Shown piece by piece: positions 59,516 through 64,000 of a stretch of 64,000 nt of DNA (position 1 is the first letter of the stretch; every line of letters starts with the position of its first letter). Source of the DNA: Sphingomonas sp. CL5.1 (GTDB lineage Bacteria > Pseudomonadota > Alphaproteobacteria > Sphingomonadales > Sphingomonadaceae); assembly GCF_013344685.1 (NCBI RefSeq), contig NZ_CP050137.1:2473001-2537000 (forward strand), read 5' to 3'. The translations under genes were made by a program, and so were the position numbers. The notes under the pieces are model-generated. The model was not told the DNA's origin. It was given only the letters and a program-made list of their open reading frames with translations, and did not search any database.

Positions 59516-60483
59516 GACAGGCTCCTGAGCAGCGCGGCACGCCAGTCGCCGGGATCACGCGCGCCGTGGAACTCTGCTTCGAGCCGGTCGATGAGTTCGG
59601 CCACGCTCGGCACATCATCAATGAGGCCCGTCGAATGGCCGCCGCTCCAGATGTTCTTCCACGCCTTGATTCCGGGCGGCAGGTCGGGGCGATGCAGCCC
59701 CTTGGGCGGCGGCAGATTATCCGGATCTAGTCCGTTCTCGATCATCGAGGGGCGCAGGAAGCTTGCCGGCATCCCGGCAATGGCGTCGGTGAACAGCACG
59801 TCGTCGCTGCGCGCCTTCACCAGCATCTGCTTGTGCGGATCGAAGGTGCCCGATTCCCGCGTGGCGATGAAGCGCGTGCCCATCACGACGATATCGGCGC
59901 CGAGCGCCAGCGCCGCGGCGATACCGTTGCCGTCGGCGATGCCGCCCGCGAGCATGATCGTGCCGCCGAAGATGCGGCGCACCTGCGGAAGGAACGCGAA
60001 CGGGTTGAGCGTGCCGGCATGGCCGCCCGCGCCGCCCGTCACCAGCATCAGCCCGTCGACGCCTGCTGCGATCGCCTTCTCGGCGAAGCGCATCGTCGTC
60101 ACATCGTGAAAGACGGTGCCGCCCCATTCGTGCGCCGCTTCGACCTCCGCCTTCGGATCGCCGAGATTGGTGAGGATCAGTGGCACGCGCGCCTGCTTGC
60201 AGATGGCGAGTCGCTCGGCGCGAACCCGCTGGTCGATCGCGGTCGAGGCGAGCAGGTTGACGCAGAATGGCGCGAAACGCTCGCCGCGGCCGAGGCTTTC
60301 GGCCTCGGCTTCGCGAATCGCCGCGAGCCATGATTCCAAACTGTGCGGCGCGCGCGGATTACCGCTGGGAAATGCGCCGATCACACCAGCGCGGCAGGAA
60401 GCGATCACCAGTTCGAGGCTGGAGCAGATCAGCATCGGCGCCTGCATCACCGGCAGTCGAAGTTGCGACCAATCGATGCTCAC
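59512..60483 (-). CDS. Nitronate-monooxygenase-like FMN oxidoreductase
   Basis: A 323-residue TIM-barrel flavoprotein of the NMO/2-nitropropane dioxygenase family. PVMQAPMLICSSLELV opens it, MLVTGGAGGHAGTLNPFA and LAGGIADGNGIAAALALGAD are the FMN-binding blocks, then VVMGTRFIAT. GTG 60483 follows GGGAGGATAG. It heads the minus operon with the SnoaL remnant, crotonase and MDR gene. In CoA-acid clusters such proteins may act as enoyl reductases rather than nitronate oxidases. Divergent from another member at 60589. Confidence 0.88.
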   Translation of the reverse strand: MSIDWSQLRLPVMQAPMLICSSLELVIASCRAGVIGAFPSGNPRAPHSLESWLAAIREAEAESLGRGERFAPFCVNLLASTAIDQRVRAERLAICKQARVPLILTNLGDPKAEVEAAHEWGGTVFHDVTTMRFAEKAIAAGVDGLMLVTGGAGGHAGTLNPFAFLPQVRRIFGGTIMLAGGIADGNGIAAALALGADIVVMGTRFIATRESGTFDPHKQMLVKARSDDVLFTDAIAGMPASFLRPSMIENGLDPDNLPPPKGLHRPDLPPGIKAWKNIWSGGHSTGLIDDVPSVAELIDRLEAEFHGARDPGDWRAALLRSLS

Positions 60484-60531
60484 CTATCCTCCCGGTTGCC
60501 GAACGCCGTCAAAGCGGCTAGCGAGACACTC

Positions 60532-60549
60532 GTCATAGGTAACTAGGTG
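60532..60549 (-). promoter_or_regulatory. ACCTAGTTA-type operator between divergent NMO genes
   Basis: Minus strand reads CACCTAGTTACCTATGAC; the core ACCTAGTTA is conserved. It lies 49 bases from the minus-strand start (60483) and 40 bases from the plus-strand start (60589), so it can control both the NMO/crotonase/MDR unit and the NMO/SDR/dehydrogenase unit. Confidence 0.65.
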
Positions 60550-60588
60550 TGATAAGACCGTCCAGGGTTTTCGAAGGAGCGGGGACGA

Positions 60589-61569
60589 ATGGCAATCAGG
60601 ACACGGATCACGGAGCTTCTGGGTATAGAGCATCCGATCGTGCAAGGCGGGATGCAGGGCGTCGGCACGGCCGAGATGGCCTCCGCCGTTTCGAACGCGG
60701 GCGGCCTCGGTATCCTCACCGGCCTAACCCAGCCGACCCCGGCGGCGTTGCGCGACGAGATCGAGCGCTGTCGTTCGATGACCGCGAAGCCGTTCGGCGT
60801 GAACATGACGGTGTTCCCGACGATCAACTCGCCCGATTACAAGGCGTATGCGCAGGCGATCATCGACGGCGGCGTGAAGATCGTCGAGACGGCGGGCACA
60901 CCTGCGGTGCGCGAGATCTGGGCGCAGCTCAAGCCACACGGCATCGTCATCCTGCACAAATGCACCGCCGTCCGCCACGCGCTTTCGGCTGAGCGGGCGG
61001 GGTGCGATGTCATCTCGATCGATGGCTTCGAATGCGCCGGCCATCCCGGTGAGGACGATATCCCTGGCCTCATCCTGATCCCGGCGGCGGCCGACAAGGT
61101 AAAGATCCCGATGCTGGCGAGCGGTGGCTTCGGCGACGGTCGCGGGCTGGCGGCGGCGCTCGCGTTGGGCGCGGACGGCATCAACATGGGCACGCGCTTT
61201 TGCGCGACGCAGGAGGCGCCGATCCATGCCAACGTGAAGCAGGCGTATATCGACAATGACGAGCGCGGCACCTTCCTGATCTTCCGCAGCTTCAAGAACA
61301 CCGCGCGCGTCGGCAAGAACGCCGTGTCGGAGGAAGTGGTGCGCCGCCTTGCCGTTCCCGGCGCGAAATTCTCCGACGTGCAGGAACTGGTCGCCGGCAC
61401 CGCCGGGCGTGAGCTGCTCAAGACCGGCGACCTGTCGAAGGGCGTGTTCTGGGCCAGCATGGTGCAGGGCCTGATCCACGACATCCCTACCTGTCAGGTG
61501 CTGATCGACCGGATCGTCGCCGAGGCTGAAACTATCATTCGTGGCCGGCTGACGAGCTTCCTCGTCTGA
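60589..61569 (+). CDS. Nitronate-monooxygenase-like FMN oxidoreductase
   Basis: A 326-residue NMO-family flavoprotein behind GAAGGAGC. GIEHPIVQGGMQGVGTAEMA, SIDGFECAGHPGEDD and LASGGFGDGRGLAAALALGAD are the family and FMN blocks; MGTRFCATQEAPIH follows. It differs substantially from the divergent neighbour at 59512, so the two are not a recent duplication. CAGHPGE carries the His found at the active site of true nitronate monooxygenases and of related enoyl-ACP reductases. First of a plus-strand unit with an SDR and dehydrogenase pair 3. Confidence 0.88.
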   Translation: MAIRTRITELLGIEHPIVQGGMQGVGTAEMASAVSNAGGLGILTGLTQPTPAALRDEIERCRSMTAKPFGVNMTVFPTINSPDYKAYAQAIIDGGVKIVETAGTPAVREIWAQLKPHGIVILHKCTAVRHALSAERAGCDVISIDGFECAGHPGEDDIPGLILIPAAADKVKIPMLASGGFGDGRGLAAALALGADGINMGTRFCATQEAPIHANVKQAYIDNDERGTFLIFRSFKNTARVGKNAVSEEVVRRLAVPGAKFSDVQELVAGTAGRELLKTGDLSKGVFWASMVQGLIHDIPTCQVLIDRIVAEAETIIRGRLTSFLV

Positions 61570-61610
61570 TCGCCCTTTTTCGACATCCAGCAATTCAGGG
61601 AGCATCGAGC

Positions 61611-62393
61611 ATGGAAATCAACAACGAAACCGCAGCCGTCGTCACCGGCGGCGCCTCCGGCCTCGGCGAGGCCAGCGCCCGCGCGCTCGCCGCCGCCGGC
61701 GTCAAGGTCGCGATCTTCGACCTCAACGAGGAAAAAGGCGCGGCGATCGCCCGGGAAATCGGCGGCCTGTTTTGCAACGTCAACATCACTAGCGAGGAAA
61801 GCGTCGTCGCCGGCTTCGAAAAGGCGCGTGCGGCGCATGGTCAGGAGCGGATTCTCGTCCATTGCGCGCAGGTGTCGCGCGGCGGCAAAACGGTCGGCAG
61901 GAACAAGGAAACCGGCGGCCTGAAACGGTTTTCGACCGAGGATTATGAATTCTCCGTCCTTGGTATTCTCGTAGCGAGCTATCGGCTCGCTTCGCTTTCG
62001 GCGATCGGCATGGCGAGCCTCGAGCCGCTGGAAGATGGTGAACGCGGTGTCATCACGCTGACAGCCTCGGCCGCCGCGCAGGATGCACAGGTCGGGCAGG
62101 TCGCTTATGGTTCGGCCAAGGCCGGCGTGAACGGTCTCGTCCTGCCGATGGCGCGTGATCTGATGGATCTGGGCATCCGCGTTAATTCGATCATGCCCGG
62201 CATATTCGCGACGCCGCCGATGCTCGGCGTGCCGCCCAAGGTGCTCGAAGTGCTGTCGGCCTCCGTTCCGTTCCCGAAGCGGCTCGGCAAGCCCAGCGAG
62301 TTCGGCAGTCTGGTCATGGAACTGGTGCGCAACAGCTATTTCAACGGCCAGAACCTGCGCCTCGACGGCGCGATCCGTATGCCGCCGCGCTGA
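61611..62393 (+). CDS. SDR, 3-hydroxyacyl-CoA dehydrogenase type
   Basis: A 260-residue short-chain dehydrogenase with CAGGGAG ahead of ATG 61611. Nucleotide motif TGGASGLGEASARAL, Asp in IFDLNEEKG favouring NAD, catalytic VAYGSAKAG (Tyr-x3-Lys). The overall pattern (LPMARDLMDLGIRVNSIMPG and the PFPKRLGKPSEF ending) matches the HSD10/17beta-HSD type that oxidises 3-hydroxyacyl-CoAs or hydroxysteroids. The usual NNAG is replaced by VHCAQ. It sits just before dehydrogenase pair 3, consistent with the third step of beta-oxidation. Confidence 0.9.
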   Translation: MEINNETAAVVTGGASGLGEASARALAAAGVKVAIFDLNEEKGAAIAREIGGLFCNVNITSEESVVAGFEKARAAHGQERILVHCAQVSRGGKTVGRNKETGGLKRFSTEDYEFSVLGILVASYRLASLSAIGMASLEPLEDGERGVITLTASAAAQDAQVGQVAYGSAKAGVNGLVLPMARDLMDLGIRVNSIMPGIFATPPMLGVPPKVLEVLSASVPFPKRLGKPSEFGSLVMELVRNSYFNGQNLRLDGAIRMPPR

Positions 62394-62441
62394 TCGACCG
62401 CGTAAACCGTCAGACATCGCCAGTGCCTTCGAGGATCCAGG

Positions 62442-63545
62442 ATGAATTTCGATCTTTCCGACGAACAGAAGATGCTCGCCGAGCAGGCGCGTGGGTTGCT
62501 TGGCGAGCGGTCCACCCCAGATCACCTGCGGTCGCTGATCGAATCCGGTGCCGAATGGGATGAGCCGCTCTGGCGCGAGATCGCCGGGATGGGTTTCCTT
62601 GGCGCGGCTATTCCGGAGGAGTTCGGCGGTCTGGGCCTGACCGAACTCGATCTCGGCGTGATCAGCGAAGAGATGGGGCGCGCCAATGTCGCGCTGCCAT
62701 TCTTCTCGTCGATCGTGCTCGCGGCCGATGCGATTCGGTTGACGGGCAGCGCGGCGCAGAAAGCGGCATGGTTACCGAAGCTGGCGAGCGGGGAGGCGGT
62801 CGGCACCTTCGCTTATGTCGAAGGCGCCGGCGGCTGGACCGGACCCGCGCTCAAAGCGACATTCGAAGGCGGCGCGCTGAACGGGGTCAAGACGCCGGTT
62901 GCGGACGCTGGCGTCGCCACCGTTGCGGTGGTGCTGGCGCGGGCGGAGGGCAAGCCCGCGCTGGTGCTGGTCAATCTCGATCAGCCGGGCGTGACCCGCA
63001 CCAGGCTCGACAGCTTCGATCAGCTTCGTCCGCACTACGCGCTGACCTTCGCCAACGCTTCGGCCGAATTGCTGGCGGGGCAAGCGATCGAGGAGTTGTT
63101 CGACCGCGCCGTCGTGCAGGCGGCGTTCGAGGCGGTTGGGGGGGCGGACGCCTGCCTCACGATGGCGCGCGATTATGCGCTGGAGCGCGCGATGTTCGGT
63201 CGCCCGCTGGCAAGCTACCAGGCGATCAAGCACAAGCTTGCGGACATTGCGGTGGCGCTCGAACTGGCGCGATCCAATGCTTATTTCGGCGGTTGGGCGG
63301 CAGGCGAATCCCCTGACGATCTGCCTGCGGCAGCGGCGGCGGCCCGGCTGACCGCAATAAGCGCGTTCGAGCGCGCGGCGCGCGAAAACCTCCAGGTTCA
63401 CGGCGGCATCGGCTACACTTGGGAAGCCAATTGCCACTTCTATTACCGACGCGAGCGCACGCTGGCGATCTCTCTCGGCAGTCGCGAGGCGTGGGCCGAT
63501 CGTCTGATCGCGCATCTCCCCGGCACGCAGGCAAAGGCGGCTTGA
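62442..63545 (+). CDS. Acyl-CoA dehydrogenase, small subunit type (pair 3)
   Basis: A 367-residue dehydrogenase-fold protein; ATG 62442 follows GAGGATCCAG. VGTFAYVEGAGGWTGP stands where large subunits have SEPxxGSD; RAMFGRPLASYQAIKHKLAD and QVHGGIGYTWEANCHFYYRR are conserved. Size and features match the small members of pairs 1 and 2. Three bases separate it from the large-type dehydrogenase at 63549, making the third large/small pair, here with the small gene first, as in pair 1. Confidence 0.88.
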   Translation: MNFDLSDEQKMLAEQARGLLGERSTPDHLRSLIESGAEWDEPLWREIAGMGFLGAAIPEEFGGLGLTELDLGVISEEMGRANVALPFFSSIVLAADAIRLTGSAAQKAAWLPKLASGEAVGTFAYVEGAGGWTGPALKATFEGGALNGVKTPVADAGVATVAVVLARAEGKPALVLVNLDQPGVTRTRLDSFDQLRPHYALTFANASAELLAGQAIEELFDRAVVQAAFEAVGGADACLTMARDYALERAMFGRPLASYQAIKHKLADIAVALELARSNAYFGGWAAGESPDDLPAAAAAARLTAISAFERAARENLQVHGGIGYTWEANCHFYYRRERTLAISLGSREAWADRLIAHLPGTQAKAA

Positions 63546-63548
63546 ACG

Positions 63549-64000
63549 ATGGATTTCAACGATACGCCCGAAGAAGCAGCTTTCCGCGCCGAGGCGCGCG
63601 CATGGCTCGACGCGAGCGCGCCGGCGCATGAGGTTCCCGAAGGGGTCAAGCTGGACGACGCCGACGAAGTGAGGCGTGGCCGCGCGTGGCAGCGCGCGCT
63701 CTACGATGGCGGTTTTGCCGGAATCACCTTGCCCAAGGCCCTTGGTGGACGCGGTGGCACGGTAATCGAGGGCGTGGTCTTCGCTGAGGAGGAGGCGCGG
63801 CACCGGCTCCCCAAGGGTCCGTATATGGGCATCGGGCTGGGGATGGCGATCCCGGTGATCGGCAAACATGGCAATGATACGCAACGCGCGCGTTTCATCG
63901 ATCGAACGCTGAAAGGCGAGCTGACCTGGTGTCAGCTATTTTCCGAGCCGTCTGCCGGCTCCGATCTCGCCAATCTGCGCTCCAAGGCCGTGCGCGACGG
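63549..64000 (+). CDS. Acyl-CoA dehydrogenase, large subunit type (pair 3, partial)
   Basis: The first 150 residues of an acyl-CoA dehydrogenase, cut by the window end. MDFNDTPEEAAFRAEARAWL is the usual start and CQLFSEPSAGSDLANLRSKA the FAD-binding block, closest to the 51138 protein. ATG 63549 lies three bases after the small-type dehydrogenase stop. Whether it lacks the MCAD-type catalytic Glu, as the other two large subunits do, cannot be seen here. Confidence 0.88.
   Translation, partial: MDFNDTPEEAAFRAEARAWLDASAPAHEVPEGVKLDDADEVRRGRAWQRALYDGGFAGITLPKALGGRGGTVIEGVVFAEEEARHRLPKGPYMGIGLGMAIPVIGKHGNDTQRARFIDRTLKGELTWCQLFSEPSAGSDLANLRSKAVRD

Noticed and set aside
1..64000. tRNA, rRNA, CRISPR arrays, prophage or conjugation genes
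   Set aside because: No cloverleaf-like sequence, regularly spaced repeats, integrase or phage genes were seen; only one IS element is present.

Overview
The window is high-GC DNA with alphaproteobacterial, most likely sphingomonad, character. It has two large TonB-dependent receptors, dense runs of genes overlapping as ATGA/GTGA, and many CoA-dependent catabolic enzymes, IclR, GntR/FCD and TetR regulators and spinster-like MFS permeases. The taxonomic call is inference from gene content; no rRNA, tRNA or housekeeping marker was found. Nearly every gene is catabolic, so this looks like a dedicated degradation island for one or more hydrophobic carboxylic acids.

Left half (1-25.4 kb). On the minus strand, an acyl-CoA ligase overlaps a Rieske dioxygenase alpha subunit, which overlaps the beta subunit; a possible thiolase start follows at the window edge. 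This order resembles the IpfF-IpfA-IpfB(-IpfD-IpfE) set that activates 2-arylpropionates to CoA thioesters and dioxygenates the ring. A divergent HpaI-type aldolase lies next to it. Next come a TonB receptor / crotonase / CoA ligase / MFS / MFS operon (11710 to 4483), an orphan 2Fe-2S ferredoxin, another MFS, and an operon (19132 to 13866) of two paralogous alpha/beta hydrolases flanking a VOC-fold enzyme, a PrpF/GalD-like isomerase and a CaiB-type CoA-transferase. A crotonase, an ICL/PEP-mutase-type lyase, an AcuI-like reductase, an IclR regulator and a second VOC enzyme follow. A heavily frameshifted amidohydrolase pseudogene, ending in a good terminator hairpin, marks the boundary.

Right half (25.4-64 kb). 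CoA ligase, double-hotdog MaoC protein, PaaG-like crotonase and APH-type kinase come first. Then a P450 / aldehyde dehydrogenase / small membrane protein / SDR operon sits opposite a TetR regulator with a perfect 8+4+8 bp palindrome in the shared promoter. Further right are a second TonB receptor, three GntR/FCD regulators, an alpha/beta hydrolase / DUF2889 / MFS operon, an intact amidohydrolase, and a natural alpha/beta-hydrolase-flavin-reductase fusion. A five-gene operon (44644-51096) encodes a DUF35-partnered thiolase/aldolase, its DUF35 protein, a PaaK/F390-like ligase interrupted by an IS3-family element, a mini PaaK-like protein and an acyl-CoA-synthetase-like protein lacking its catalytic lysine. 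Three large/small acyl-CoA dehydrogenase pairs, two crotonases, an MDR reductase, two nitronate-monooxygenase-like flavoproteins and an SDR complete the window; the last dehydrogenase runs off the right edge.

A recurring element built on TACCTAGTTATA, in its best form the 18-bp palindrome TACCTAtataacTAGGTA, lies in front of almost every transcription unit between 26.9 and 60.6 kb. The right half is therefore probably one regulon of the GntR/FCD proteins encoded within it. Proposed logic: P450/ALDH oxidation, CoA activation, beta-oxidation by heteromeric dehydrogenases and hydratases, then retro-aldol or thiolytic side-chain removal. The substrate cannot be read from the sequence.
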